Notes: generated by a model not told the origin, from the letters alone. Positions 32,771 to 43,799 are shown, counted from the first letter of the stretch. The stretch is 64,000 nucleotides of DNA from Aradus depressus (GCA_963662175.1 OY759217.1:17920562-17984561), one strand, 5' to 3'. A program made the numbers and translations.

Positions 32771-33420
32771 CATTTCCTGTAGAAATTTTATCTCTGGTCT
32801 TTTACTAAATTTTGATTTCTACAATAATTTCCGAAAAGGGCCCTAAAAAAATATCAAAAGTTCAAGACGTGCAATTTTTAAGAAAGTGCACGTATATTTA
32901 AAAAAAATTCAATTAACAAACTTTTCATTTGGATTTTATTAAATTTAATCCAAATGTTTTCAAATTATCTTACTGGGCCAACAGGGAACATGAATAGCAA
33001 ATAATTTACGAGAACAAATAATTGGGTTTATTTTCTTACATCTACATTATAAAATTAAAAACTAAACATTGAAACTAAAATCAAAAGTAAAATCGTATTA
33101 AATTCTTAATTATTAAATTTATCTTAATTCTTCATTATTAAATTCTTAAAACTATTTCAATCTTTATTCTGTTTTATATTTTGGCCATTCTTCAAATTTA
33201 AGTTATATATTTTGTGATTATAAATAAATAACAGTACCTTCTTTGCGCATCAATTTTACTGTTAATTCACACCTACTTAGTTCATCACATCTTAAGCCTA
33301 AACAACAACTGTCTCCATCTCCACTCAGACCGTCTCACCATTGACTCCTCTACACTAATTAAAAAACAGCTGATGGCCGTGTTTTGTTTTCTACTACATT
33401 TGTTTTAAAAGAAAATGCAT
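32771..33420 (-). repeat. Dispersed family D copy (minus)
   Basis: Reverse complement shares with 42500-44330 and 62690-63480: CAGCTGTT, GGCTTAAG.TGTG.TGAAC, AACAGT.AAAT.GATGCGCAAAG, CTATTCAT.TTCCCTGTT and ACTAAATTTTGATTTCTACA. Non-coding; role unknown. Confidence 0.6.
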
Positions 33421-33563
33421 TCATATTATTTATTTACTAATTCAGTTTCTTCTTGGATTTTATAGAAAAATAAATAGGTATAATTAATTTTCTAATATTA
33501 ATAATTTAAATGAGTGTATTTTTTATACATCACTGTGATGTGGTCATTACAGGACTTTTTATA

Positions 33564-34044
33564 GATGGATAGATAGATAAACTTTTATTGCACAAAAGAT
33601 TACAATCCTCATGGCAATGAGTGGGGTTTTTTTTTCACAAACTAAATAACAAAAGAAGTGTAAATGAAACAATTCGAAAATTATATAAAACAAAATAACA
33701 CATGAATAAATAAATAAAGTAATAATAATAAAAACATAAAATATATATATATATCTCCATCTTACAAGCACAAATTAAATTATTCTTTATTTTTAAAGCA
33801 ACCGAAAAAAATAAAAATAAATCGTTAATTTCTCTGACTTTTAAATTATTTAAAATATGTACAAATGTTTCTGAGTTATATTCTGGTCTATTGGTGAGAT
33901 GATTGTGGAGAAATGCTTGCCTGGGGATACACAAGGAGGGACAGTTGAGCAAAAAGTGTATGAGATCATCCTTCTCATCTAAGGTACAGAGCCTGCATAC
34001 ACTTTCAGGACAAAACTCATACCTGAGCCCTCCAAGTAATATTC

Positions 34045-34089
<45 letters not shown>

Positions 34090-34101
34090 TGGTATTGTGG
34101 A
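33564..34101 (-). pseudogene. LINE-B, 5'-truncated insertion with 11 bp TSD
   Basis: TSD GACTTTTTATA at 33553-33563 and 34102-34112. The frame reads ILLGGLRYEFCPESVCRLCT, DEKDDLIHFLLNCPSLCIPR, QAFLHNHLTNRPEYNSE: a CxxC...HxxxxC knuckle found at the C-terminus of many LINE reverse transcriptases. The 3' end is (ATCT)n next to AAAAGTTTATC. A 41-base T run at 34047-34087 (poly-A on the coding strand) lies inside the reading frame and encodes a poly-Lys run. Confidence 0.8.
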
Positions 34102-34189
34102 GACTTTTTATACCAACCACGCTTTTACAGTTCACTCTCTCCCTCTTATTCATTTCATACTGGTGGGTATATGAAAGTAATGCTTTATC

Positions 34190-34528
34190 AATGGAAACTG
34201 ACATTATTGCAGAGATATTGTGAAATAATTCAAATGGACTTGAAAAAATAAAATAAAACTTGTTTATTTAAGATATTGTCTAATTTCACTAACTATATAC
34301 CTATACATGGCAGTGTGTATATGTGCATATGTATAATTTCACTAACTATATATACATGGGGTAATGGGTTCCTCGAGAGGCTGACATTCTGTAAAATTAA
34401 CTTAGTCTTATCTCTTATGCTTTTGGCTGAGGATGGTAGAAATACCGAAAGTACTCCCATGTATATATAGTTAGTGAAATTAGACAATATCTTAAATAAA
34501 CAAGTTTTATTTTATTTTTTCAAGTCCA
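34190..34528 (-). mobile_element. Family beta palindromic retroelement, copy 2, 12 bp TSD
   Basis: TSD TAATGCTTTATC at 34178-34189 and 34529-34540. Here the one-sided extension (AAACTGACATTATTGCAGAG...) is on the left, so the insertion is in the opposite orientation to 3233-3495. The left arm carries an internal rearrangement with a duplicated ATTTCACTAACTATATA segment. Confidence 0.7.
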
Positions 34529-34761
34529 TAATGCTTTATCGTCATCTATTCAGGAAAAAAAATATGATGGGGGTCTATGTTGGCGTCAGCGGTTTTCTTT
34601 GTTTCATTATGCAGCGTAATTTTGAGAGTGACTTTCTTATACTCAGTAATGCCAGTATGAAATGGATTTGAGAGTGGTGGGGGGGGGGGGGGGGGAAAGT
34701 GATCAGTAACAAAGTGTTTGGTAAAAGAAACTCCGGTATGGCCACACCTCTTATAGATTAT

Positions 34762-35094
34762 GGACTTGAAAAATAAAATAAAACTTGTTTATTTAATATA
34801 TTGTCTAATTTCACTAACTATATATACATGGGAGTACTTTCGGTATTTCTACCATCCTCAGCCAAAAGCATAAGAGATAAGACTGCCAAAAGCATAAGAG
34901 ATAAGACTGCCAAAAGCATAAGAGATAAGTCTTATCTCTTATGCTTTTGGCTGAGGATGGTAGAAATACCGAAAGTACTCCCATGTATATATAGTTAGTG
35001 AAATTAGACAATATATTAAATAAACAAGTTTTATTTTATTTTTCAAGTCCATTTGAATTATTTCACAATATCTCTGCAATAATGTCAGTTTTCA
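34762..35094 (+). mobile_element. Family beta palindromic retroelement, copy 3, 13 bp TSD
   Basis: TSD TCTTATAGATTAT at 34749-34761 and 35095-35107. The arms are exact reverse complements, so both strands encode the same start of a 65 aa frame. At the centre a 23-24 bp unit (AAAAGCATAAGAGATAAGAC + TGCC) occurs three times in the left arm and once in the right. Extension TTTGAATTATTTCACAATAT... on the right. Confidence 0.75.
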
Positions 35095-35187
35095 TCTTAT
35101 AGATTATCTTATCTTTATTCTGTTTTTCCTTTTATTAGAAAAAAGTACCAATAATAAATATATTTTTATAGTTTTATCGTTTTAACA

Positions 35188-36470
35188 GAAGAGAAACAAA
35201 CATTAACAGTTGATACTCTTTCCGTATCATTCAAAGATAATATAAAATTCCTAGGTCTCCATATTGATACGAAAGTTACATGGGCTGAACATACGGCTAT
35301 TATCGGTAAGAAACTGAGTTCCGTTTGGTTCTTACTTCGAAATCTTAAAAAGATCGTGCCAAAGGAAACGTTAACTACTCTCTATTACGCATATTTCCAC
35401 TCCATAATCAGTTACGGTTTAATACATTGGGGATCATGTAGCTCGAGTGTTAATATTTTCAGACTTCAGAAAAAAGCATTAAGAATTATAAACAATATTA
35501 CTCAAAGAACAAGCTGCAGAGAAATATTTAAACAACTTAAAATCCTGCCTTTGCCATCGCTGTTTATATTTGAAACATTAATGGTTTTTAGGAAAAATAT
35601 AAATATTTTGCCTCGCAACAATACTAGTTTCTTCTCTTTTTGAAAAAAGTATAACTCATAAAGGAATTAATTTATTTAATGCCCTTCCCCACTTTTTGAA
35701 GTCAATAGATACAACAAAAAAATTTAAATTTCAACTAAAAATGTTCATGTTAGAGGAAACCCTTTACACGGAAACGGAATTTTATTCTCACTGTTCAAAA
35801 AGAATAATATAATCACAATAAAGAATCGTTTTTCATATCCAAAATCATTATTTGATACAAAGCTATCATTTTTATATTTTGGGCAGAGTTCCTCCACACC
35901 TTAAAGGTCAGTCCAATGTACCTTATTGTTTTATTTATTCATTTATATATATTTTTTTATTTAGACATTTTTATACAGTCATTTATAATTGACTAATATA
36001 TATATATATATATTATTTTTCATATATTGTTATAGTTACATTGTTTTCTTTCTTTTCTATATCTCGCCACATTGGGACCTGATGATGGGACGTAAGAACG
36101 TCCCGAAACATCGTTGAGGGATAAAGACACATCCGAAGAGTTAAAAAAAAAAAAATAATTATCTTAATTTTTATTAAATTGAAAAATGTGTCTACTTATT
36201 ATGAACGTATCTTGTATTATTATTATTATTTTTTTTGAAAAATATATACTCATATATTTTTAAGTAGGTACCTATTTATTTGTACAGTTTTTATTAATTT
36301 AATTTTACTTTTTTTAATAGTTTTTTTGTTACTACTAATCATAGATGTGTTAGACTCAAATAGTTATATATCTAATATATAAGCTATCTGAATGTATAAA
36401 TTCATTTGACGTATCCTATTACCATGTATTGGTTTAACGGAAATAAATTATTATTATTATTATTATTATC
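35188..36470 (+). pseudogene. LINE-A, 5'-truncated, reverse transcriptase C-terminus and 3' UTR
   Basis: Open frame from about 35188 to 35643 encodes IKFLGLHIDTKVTWAEHT, LYYAYFHSIISYGLIHWGSC, FRLQKKALRIINNITQRTSC and LKILPLPSLFIFETLM, the typical thumb/C-terminal end of a non-LTR reverse transcriptase. After a frameshift at about 35640 it continues ITHKGINLFNALPHFLKSID...MLEETLYTE. The 3' UTR has CCTGATGATGGGACG...CGTCCCGAAAC (36080-36113) and ends GGTTTAACGGAAATAAATTA(TTA)n. The RT catalytic box is missing. Confidence 0.8.
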
Positions 36471-36859
36471 GTTGCTAATTTAAAGATTACTTTGAAATAT
36501 TTCCTACATTCTTTGAGTTGCCAATTCCAGTTATTATATTGTTGGAAAGTGCAAGGAAGACCTGTCAAAGCATAGAATGGGAGACAGCGGACAACTTTCT
36601 AAGCAGATTGATGGCGCTGCTGAGACTCCCAACAATCTTCAGCCTCTCTAACTTAACCCTTATTCGATGCTCACCCCCAAAATCTTGGTTTGTTCTGCAG
36701 CATGGTCTTTTCTAAAGGTAACAAGTTTCCCTTTGATAGTCGTTTTTCACGGGAATGTTCTTATGACTCTGCGCGATCCTTTCTTCAGTTGGCTTCTTTG
36801 ACGTCACAATAATCGTAGCTATTATTCCTATTCTTAGTAATTGATCATTATTATTATTA
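36471..36859. other. No gene seen
   Basis: Unassigned intronic sequence; a 65 aa frame at 36518-36715 has no family resemblance. (ATT)n at 36848-36865. Confidence 0.3.
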
Positions 36860-37264
36860 TTATTGTGACCCTGGCTTGAACTACGATGTCATATCGCCTA
36901 CTACCAGAGCGCTCTTTCGTCAGTTGAACATGAGCACATATTGCCAATCGCTAATGTGACCTCAGATTTGTGATGACTACAACCAAAGTTATAGCGGCTC
37001 AAAGAATGTAAAATAAATTTTCATAGGAAATAGTTATTGTGACTCATGCCCGGGCTTTAACCAAGAGGTCCTACTCACTATCCTACTACCAGAGCGGACA
37101 TGACCCCAACTTTACAGTGGGAGTTCAAAATTTTCCCTACCCAATAGGGTAGGGGTCTTTAACGAGTACCTGACATCGTCAGTGATCGTACGGGCTCAGG
37201 ATCATTGCTTGAACCCGCGACCTTGAGCTCAGAAGGCAAGCAAGCTACTTCTGGCGCACTCAGT
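36860..37264 (-). mobile_element. Two SINE1 fragments
   Basis: Tail piece 36860-36935 (CATATCGCCTACTACCAGAG) and a longer degraded copy 37028-37262 ending at TCTGGCGCACTC, with the head but an internally shortened middle (GGCTCAGGATCATTGCTTGA). Confidence 0.7.
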
Positions 37265-37288
37265 AATGGATTGCTGTTGTTCATCATC

Positions 37289-37800
37289 ATATATATAAAG
37301 CTGAAAATGTCTGTGCGTTGTACCGCTATAACTCACGAACGGCTTGATGGATTTGATTAATTTTTTTTTTAATTTGTTCGTTATCGTCTGTGGAAGGTTA
37401 TAGGCGTATTAGTACCTCAATATCTGGTCCATCCCAGCATCCACCCACGCAATCTTTGTAACTCAAAAACCACTGCAATGATTAATGAGGAATCTTTTTG
37501 AATAGATAAGTTTTATCTACCGGAAGGTTAAAGTCTATTTTTTAATCCATCCCAGCATCCACTCACTCAATCTTTGTAACTCGAAAACCATTGCAACGAT
37601 TAATGAGAAATCTTTTTGAATAAATTAGTTTTAACTCCAAAGCTAGCGTTACTACAGTTGAAGGACTATAAGCCTTATTCCGTATGAATAATTGAAAATT
37701 ATAACATTATGAATGTACTGTCGAGGAACTGAATAGCCTTATAGGAGATATTGGGAGAAAAGTCAAAGTTCCCCGGGCAACGCCGGGTATTACTGCAAGT
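37289..37800. mobile_element. Helitron-like non-autonomous element
   Basis: Starts ATATATAAAGCTGAAAATGT with CGCTATAACTCACGAACGG, and ends with the hairpin CCCGGGCAACGCCGGG (37772-37787) shortly before TACTGCAAGT. This start/end style is common in insect Helitron/Helentron elements. An internal unit (CATCCCAGCATCCACYCACN...ATCTTTTTGAATA, about 76 bp) occurs twice. Confidence 0.6.
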
Positions 37801-38301
37801 AATATCTATAAATAGTAATTTATCGTTTTCAGTATGGGGGATTGTATGCGAAACATGCGCAGGAAATTTTAACAAACAATTTTTGAGAAGGCCATTTTTT
37901 AGGATGAACTGAATGAAAAAGTGATAAATCAAGTGAAAGTGACATGGATCAGGGAAGGGTCCTAGGACATAATATATTACATGTAGGAGTGGAAGTAAAT
38001 GAACAAGGCAACAAACTGACTCTTGAAGCGAACGAAGAGATAATTACGGATCATGAAGGCGTATTGCAAAACAATCCTGGGATAATGAGCTTTGCGTACA
38101 GGAGACTCATCTTGGCGCGAACAACCAGGTTGTCAACAGTCAAAAAAGTTGATTAGAAGACTGGACAACAAGAGAAGAACAACTCTTCTAGAACAACCCC
38201 AGAAGATAGTGAGTAGGAATGCTGCACTTCATTAAAGAGGCAGGAAGGTAGGTGTTAAGTACGAGTGAGGGGCTGTTATATGGTAACATGAGTACAAAAC
38301 C
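37801..38301. other. No gene seen
   Basis: Unassigned; the 70 aa frame at 37944-38156 has LINE-like words (FAYRRLILARTTRLSTVKK) but is not assignable. Confidence 0.3.
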
Positions 38302-38313
38302 CATCCTTCAAAT

Positions 38314-38889
38314 TTCACAGGATGTCAAATATAAGAAAGTCTGACCTCTCACAGATTTTATTGGTAGTAATAGCTAGCCGGCTTTCGAGGTTTCCCTCAT
38401 CATCAGGTAGTCTACAAAAGAACCATCCTTAATATATAATACTTTATATGAATAGCAAAGATAAATAATTAAATTGAAAACACAATTTTTGATTACATAC
38501 CTGATAAAAATTTAAAAATGTTGAAAGAACTAAATAATATAATGAAAATAAATAAATAACAATCTAAAACATTAACAATTTAAAATATCATATTTTCATA
38601 TCATGTTATTTATTTATTTTTATTATATTATTTAGTTCTTTCAACATTTTTTAATTTTTATCAGGTATGTTTAATCAAAAATTGTGTTTTCAATTTTATT
38701 ATTTATCTTTGCTATTCATATTAAGTATTATATATTAAGGATGGTTCTTTTGTAGACTGCATGATGATGAGGGAAACCTCGAAAGCCGGCTAGCTATTAC
38801 TACCAATAAAAATCTGTGAGAGGTCAGACTATCTTATATTTGACATCCTGTGAAATAATCACTTCTCACTACATCAGCCATCTTCATGT
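38314..38889 (+). mobile_element. Family gamma palindromic retroelement, 12 bp TSD
   Basis: TSD CATCCTTCAAAT at 38302-38313 and 38890-38901. Arms 38314-38560 and 38604-38855 (about 250 bp) with a 43 bp loop; a 34 bp extension only at the right. Both arms have the core GATGATGAGGGAAACCTCGA, then AAGCCGGCT; the left copy (minus) reads CTGATGA, the right ATGATGA. A 4-bp hairpin GAGG-GAAA-CCTC and palindrome AGCCGGCT fit the same scheme as families alpha and beta. Confidence 0.75.
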
Positions 38890-38901
38890 CATCCTTCAAA
38901 T

Positions 38902-39435
38902 CAACCAATCAATGGCCCCAATAATAATTGTTCATCATCAGAGACTCATCTTTTTCAGTTAAAAGTCAGAATGAAATTAATCCTTTCTGTGTCTCGAGTC
39001 ATAAAACTTCCAAACTGAACATTATCCGGCCTCAACAGACAACATTCCATCTTTTGTTGAAGAAGTTCTTTCTTGTTAATTCGCATTGCAGACGGGAAGC
39101 CCCATTAATGAGATAAGTTGGGTAACGCAGACCCCTGGATTACAAAGTTGTGAGGCGCAACGAACACTACACCCACTCGTTAAAGAACAAATCAGACAAA
39201 ACAATTAGTATGCGGCTACTGGACTCGCTTTCATGAGAACCATTTCAGCCCTTCTCAACGTTTTTTTTTTTTAAATGGGAGTGTTTTCATTAATTTGTGC
39301 TGCAAAATGTCCATTGTAAGCAAAAATATGGGCTTTACCTCTGAGAGAACAGTTTCTGTTATAAATAAGTAAACGATGAATTTTGCATTTCCCAACTTTG
39401 TACGATCTTCGTATCTAGCCAATATAACTTGCCGT
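38902..39435. other. No gene seen
   Basis: Unassigned intronic sequence. Confidence 0.3.
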
Positions 39436-39439
39436 AAGG

Positions 39440-39605
39440 GATAACAAAATGTGATCTATCTGTTGGCGTCAGCGGTCTTCTTTGTTCCATCGTACAGCGT
39501 AATTCTGAGAGTGACTTTCTTCTAGTCAGTAATGCCAGTTAGAAATTAATTTGAGAAGATCGAGGTGAAAGGAGCGTGATCTGTTAAAAAGTGTTTGTAA
39601 TGGCC
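39440..39605. repeat. MITE-A right half
   Basis: TTGGCGTCAGCGGTCTTCTT, GAGTGACTTTCTTCTAGTCA, GTAATGGCCATATCAC; closed by a SINE1 insertion. Confidence 0.6.
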
Positions 39606-39617
39606 ATATCACATATA

Positions 39618-39943
39618 GTTATTATGACTCATACCCTAACTACGAGGTCATATCGCCTACTACCAGAGCGCTCTTTTGTCATTCTGGTGGACATGAGCCC
39701 GACTCTACTGTGAAGTCCTAAATTTTGCCTACCCTAAATTTTTATTCACATAGGGCAGGGGTCTTTACCGAGTACCTGACATTGTACAGGCTCGGGACCA
39801 TCGCTTAACGTCCCATCCGAAGGACGTGCTTAAGTTTATTTTACCTCCCAGATAAAATGAACTAAGGACCTCAGCCGCGTTTCGAACCCACAAACTTGAG
39901 TTCAGAAGGCAAGCACGCATACCACTGAGCTACCAGCGCCCTC
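39618..39943 (-). mobile_element. SINE1, full length with 12 bp TSD
   Basis: TSD ATATCACATATA at 39606-39617 and 39944-39955. The tail is the ATAATAAC type rather than telomere-like. Head with GGTAGCTCAGTGG and GGGTTCGAAAC. Confidence 0.9.
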
Positions 39944-39972
39944 ATATCACATATATATTTTCTTTTCTTTAT

Positions 39973-40310
39973 TTATAGAAGAAACTACAATCCATCATAT
40001 TACGCCATATTGCCGATGCGCCATTCTACCATCCAATCTCACATTGCATTATGATCTCAACATCTCATTGTCTGTTAACAGGAGACGCTATCAGAATTTT
40101 CACGATTCTCGAACTCCACTTATTAAACAATTATCCACAAACACTCTCCACACAAATCCAACTCAAGCGGACATGGCAGACTAGCCTGGACTCCTCTTCG
40201 GTCACGTAACTTAGCAGTATAGCCGCCCACATGTCATTCCTCACAAATCATCCCACAAATTACATGTCGTTGGAAATATGTAAATAAATAAACTTTGTTG
40301 CTATGTGATA
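39973..40310 (+). pseudogene. Decayed Jockey-type LINE C-terminus
   Basis: LQSIILRHIADAPFYHP, later in another frame NISLSVNRRRYQNFHDSRTP and LIKQLSTNTLHTNPTQADMA; ends with AAATAAATAAAC. Matches Jockey C-terminal layout, with shifts. Confidence 0.5.
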
Positions 40311-40486
40311 CAATTTATGTAATGAATTGTAAATTCATTTTGTATTCTTTGTGGCGCTATAACCTTCGTTGTATTGGTCTTATCACAATCTGAGGACACA
40401 TCAACGATCGGAAATTTAATAAGGAACATTTTTGGTAAGAACCAATTTTCCTGTAGGACAAACTGATTCGAAAATCAAGCAGACGT

Positions 40487-41080
40487 CTAAAAAAAAATAG
40501 GTTTCAGAATGACATTTTGACGGTTTTCGGCACTTCTCTCGCAAACCGGGCAACATGCGAAAAAAAACAAAAACATTAAGGTGTAGTCAAGGTCCACGCC
40601 GTAGATTTTCCGTGAAAACGTCGGGATAAAATCATTTTTCATTTTCTTTTCGATGCTGTCGTAGCTCTTGCATTTGCTCGGCACTAGACTTTTTAGGTTT
40701 TTTAAATTCATTTTGATGCGAGCTTTCCTCTGATTAGCTTTTTCTATAATTCCGCGCATATTTACGATTCATATGAGACGACATCTTTAATTTTTTTGCA
40801 ATTTTCAATTTAATACCGATTTTAAGATACACAACGCTAATTCGCAACAATCATCCCCCGGCGCCCACGCTAGCCCAATAACGTCACAGGCAAAACAAAC
40901 ACTGCACAGCAAGCACGTACAGACATGCTCTATCCATTGTGACCTCAACCGTTGTTATCGCATTATTAGTCTCGTAGTTATTATCGATTGAAATCTGACG
41001 GTATTTTGTAACACAAGAAAGTTTGACCGGCTATCACTGTGCTTAACGAGCCAATAGACGTTTTCAAGTCAACACGTAAT
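40487..41080 (-). repeat. Dispersed repeat with a short conserved basic ORF (copy 2)
   Basis: Reverse complement of the 735-1350 repeat. The minus frame 40487-40759 has RKARIKMNLKNLKSLVPSKC in the alternative frame; the basic YARNYRKR frame is interrupted. It extends further than copy 1 at the 5' side (TTGACTTGAAAACGTCTATT...). Confidence 0.5.
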
Positions 41081-41249
41081 TTTTGTTTTCTCAACAAGTT
41101 TTATTTGGCGAGAGTTTTGATTAGTCAATAAATATAATCGGTAACCTGTACGGTGTTCTTATTCTTTTTCCGACATCGGCCAAAATCTACTCAGATCTAA
41201 ATTAGCACATGTGACATATACATATCAAATTTGAAGTATATAGCTGCAT

Positions 41250-41430
41250 TCTTTTTTGATTTACACAGCTCCAATAAGTTCCAATCACATACACACACGC
41301 CCCGTTCTTACCAACACAAAGACAGATTATCGCGAAAATGCACAAAACATATTCAAGGGACCTTGAAACCAGTAATTTTGTTGAAAACTCGATCTCAGAT
41401 TTTCGCAAGATTACAATACTTATAATAAAG
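41250..41430 (-). repeat. Family C fragment, minus
   Basis: Reverse complement begins AAGTATTGTAATCTTGCGAA and AGATCGAGTTTTCAACAAAA. Confidence 0.5.
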
Positions 41431-42500
41431 ATTCACTAATGTAAACATTTGTGATTATCATGGAAAAATATATTTTACATTTACGGAGCTTCTGCGTGCA
41501 AGGACTTTTTTTTTACCTTAGGAAAGTGTTGCTCAGGTGTGTGCATCGAGTCCATTACTATTCTCATTACTTACAGGAGACACCCCAGAGCCCTTTCCGC
41601 TGTCATGAATATGGAACCAGATGGATGAACTTGCTAAGACTCCACAACACGACTCCACTCCTGGTAGCACTTGAGTCATTTACACGACTTCGAGTCCTTC
41701 CTCAAGCTGGCTCTTCCAGACGTCTAAGGTCTTATGTAATCGATCAAAAATTCGATGTGGAGTTTAAACGGAATTTTATGTTTTTTGACATCTAGATACC
41801 AAAAAAAAAAAAAAAAAGTGTGTCTGTGAACGCGATAGATAACTCCCGATAGAATGAATGTATCGATATGAAATTTTATAAGTGAATCCAGAACCATTTT
41901 AACGACGACACCTATTGTTCACTTGCAATAGTAAGAATTGGTTTTCAACGCAACAGCGTCATCATCACTGGTGCATCCCACCCACAGAGTGTAGAGGATA
42001 AAGGACAACTGGATTTAAACAGTGGGAAGACAAAGTCTTTTATTTCTATGAGACAACTATTTTTTTCAATCAAATCGACCAAAAGGAAGGGGAGGCTAGG
42101 AGGGAGGCTTAACATAAAAACTCTAATAACTGCCCATAGAATGAATATATCGATACAAAATTTTAAAAGTATAACCAAAACAAACCCCATAACGATAACC
42201 AAAATCTATCAGCCAAATTGGCCAAAGAGGAGGGGGAATAGGGGTGAGGTTTAACCCGTCGAATTTTAGCGATATCGGGTAAAGGGAAGGGTGAATTCAG
42301 GGGATGGGGCTCAATTAAAAACCTGAATAACTGTCGATGTAATGAATTTATCGACACAAAAATTAGTATGAGGATTTGAATATTAGCGCAAACGGTCGAC
42401 TGGTTTTGTAGGGGGCAAAAGGTTAATTGAATAATTCGTTCTGGGGAGGTACATTGTCGGTGATTCACTTTCTTATACCTTTAGTATAAGGAAGTATTGT
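41431..42500 (+). repeat. Unassigned, then family E in tandem units
   Basis: 41690-41960 and 42000-42480 are family E, with at least three internal units (AACTCCCGATAGAATGAATG; AACTGCCCATAGAATGAATA; AACTGTCGATGTAATGAATT). Ends TTCGTTCTGGGGAGGTACAT. ORFs here are repeat-derived. Confidence 0.45.
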
Positions 42501-42775
42501 AATCGCGCTTGTGATGTAAACAATGTACACACATTAAATATTATAAAATCAATTATTATTATTTGTATAAAAACAGCTGTTAGGAGTGAAGAATCTCAAT
42601 TAGTGAATGAAGACCAAAAGACGACGTCAGCTGTTTTAAATATAGTGAGAAACAGTCTGAGTTGAGACGTGAAGGTGGGCAATGAGAAAAGGGTTTTAGG
42701 CTTAAGGTAGTATGGTGAACCAAAAAGGTGTGAAATAACAGTGAAATAGTAGAGAAAAGGTACTTTTTATTTACA

Positions 42776-42824
<49 letters not shown>

Positions 42825-42893
42825 TCAAAATATAAAAGAATTATAAATAGTGACCACTAGAAAAAAAAAAAAAAAAGACTGATATAGTTTTAA

Positions 42894-43715
42894 CCCTGGA
42901 GTGGTAGCGTGGTTGACATATGTCACCCACTTGCAGTATTTTTCTCAGAACTCACTGCCTTCCCTAGACTACACCTCGAGCAGCCCAGTACCTGTACATA
43001 CCTGTCTGACCTTGAGCCCCACTCGTTCAGAGCCCACTCCGTGTCATTCTACACCCTGAACAGGTAACTTGTTGTATTGTGCTGGTTGACAACTGTCCCC
43101 CACGCGACCTTTCTCGTCACTATTTAAGGTAAGTCTTTATTTCCATACAACATTTTATTTTACTCTTTACTTTAAGTTACTCTTCCGCATACTTTTCTTG
43201 GCTTACCCAAGACATCATTTTTTATTTTTATAGTCGATTTTACTTCATATTTTTTTAGTTCTCTGATTTTATCTATTTTTGTATTTATTCTTATTTTAGG
43301 TCAATATGTCAGAGTTGAAGAAAAGAAGAACTGAATTCTCACCAGACCTCAACGTTTGGGTAGAGTGGCTCAATGAAGAAAATTCTTCTGATGAAGGTGA
43401 TGTCGAGGAATCTGATTCTGGTGAGAGTGATCACATACAAGAGAGTGATCACGGTACTATTAGGCATGGATGTGCACTGACCATTTAAAAAATATTTGTC
43501 ATGATTGTTTCTAATTTTTTATTTTTCATTATTTTAATGTCATATCTTATTAATAAAAATTTATTTCTTAAATGTTTCCTTTTATAAATCCATCTACTAT
43601 TCATAAAACTTAGGTACAAAAAAGTTCAAACACAAAAAACAAGAAAAAAGACTGGGTGACACCTGTCAACTACGCGACTAAACAAGTAACTATTGGTAAC
43701 GCGACCACTCCAGGG
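42894..43715 (+). mobile_element. piggyBac-like deletion derivative
   Basis: TTAA at 42890-42893, TAAA at 43716-43719 (one mismatch). Ends CCCTGGAGTGGTAGCG and its inverse (CCCTGGAGTGGTCGCG). Subterminal repeats GTTGACANNTGTCACCCA lie near both ends. The TTAA target with CCC/GGG ends is diagnostic. 822 bp holds a promoter/5' exon region, an intron, a short N-terminal coding exon and the 3' UTR; the catalytic region is deleted. Confidence 0.85.
43306..43488 (+). pseudogene. piggyBac-like transposase N-terminal exon
   Basis: 60 aa: MSELKKRRTEFSPDLN, then an acidic segment NEENSSDEGDVEESDSGESD as in piggyBac N-termini, then a short out-of-family end (RHGCALTI) created by the internal deletion. 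An upstream intron is visible: donor AAG|GTAAGTC at 43129, acceptor TTATTTTAG at 43299, with the ATG 6 nt into the exon. Confidence 0.7.
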
Positions 43716-43799
43716 TAAAGTACATAAATAGTAAGATTTATTTTTGTAAAATAATTCAAGTTTTTTTATCACCAATCTCTTAGTTATTCAATTTATAAT

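Larger units (their letters stand above)
33537..34745. mobile_element. MITE-A copy split by two later insertions
   Basis: Pieces 33537-33563, 34102-34189 and 34541-34745 read on from each other when the LINE-B (33564-34101) and family beta palindrome (34190-34528) are set aside: GTGATGTGGTCATTACAGGA, ACCAACCACGC, TTCATACTGG, TTGGCGTCAGCGGTTTTCTT, GTATGGCCACAC. A 17-base G run occurs in the last piece (34680-34696). Confidence 0.7.

Noticed and set aside
33903..34223. 106 aa ORF with a poly-Phe run
   Set aside because: Opposite-strand reading of LINE-B with its 41-base T run.
34276..35011. Several 64-65 aa ORFs on both strands starting MSNFTNYIYMGVLSVFLPSS-like
   Set aside because: They arise from the family beta palindrome; identical on both strands because the DNA is self-complementary.
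36080..36125. LINE-A motif CCTGATGATGGGACG...CGTCCCGAAACATCG as a hammerhead
   Set aside because: Helix II is excellent but no helix I pairing flanks it; a similar hairpin is common at LINE 3' ends, so I did not count it with the palindromic families.
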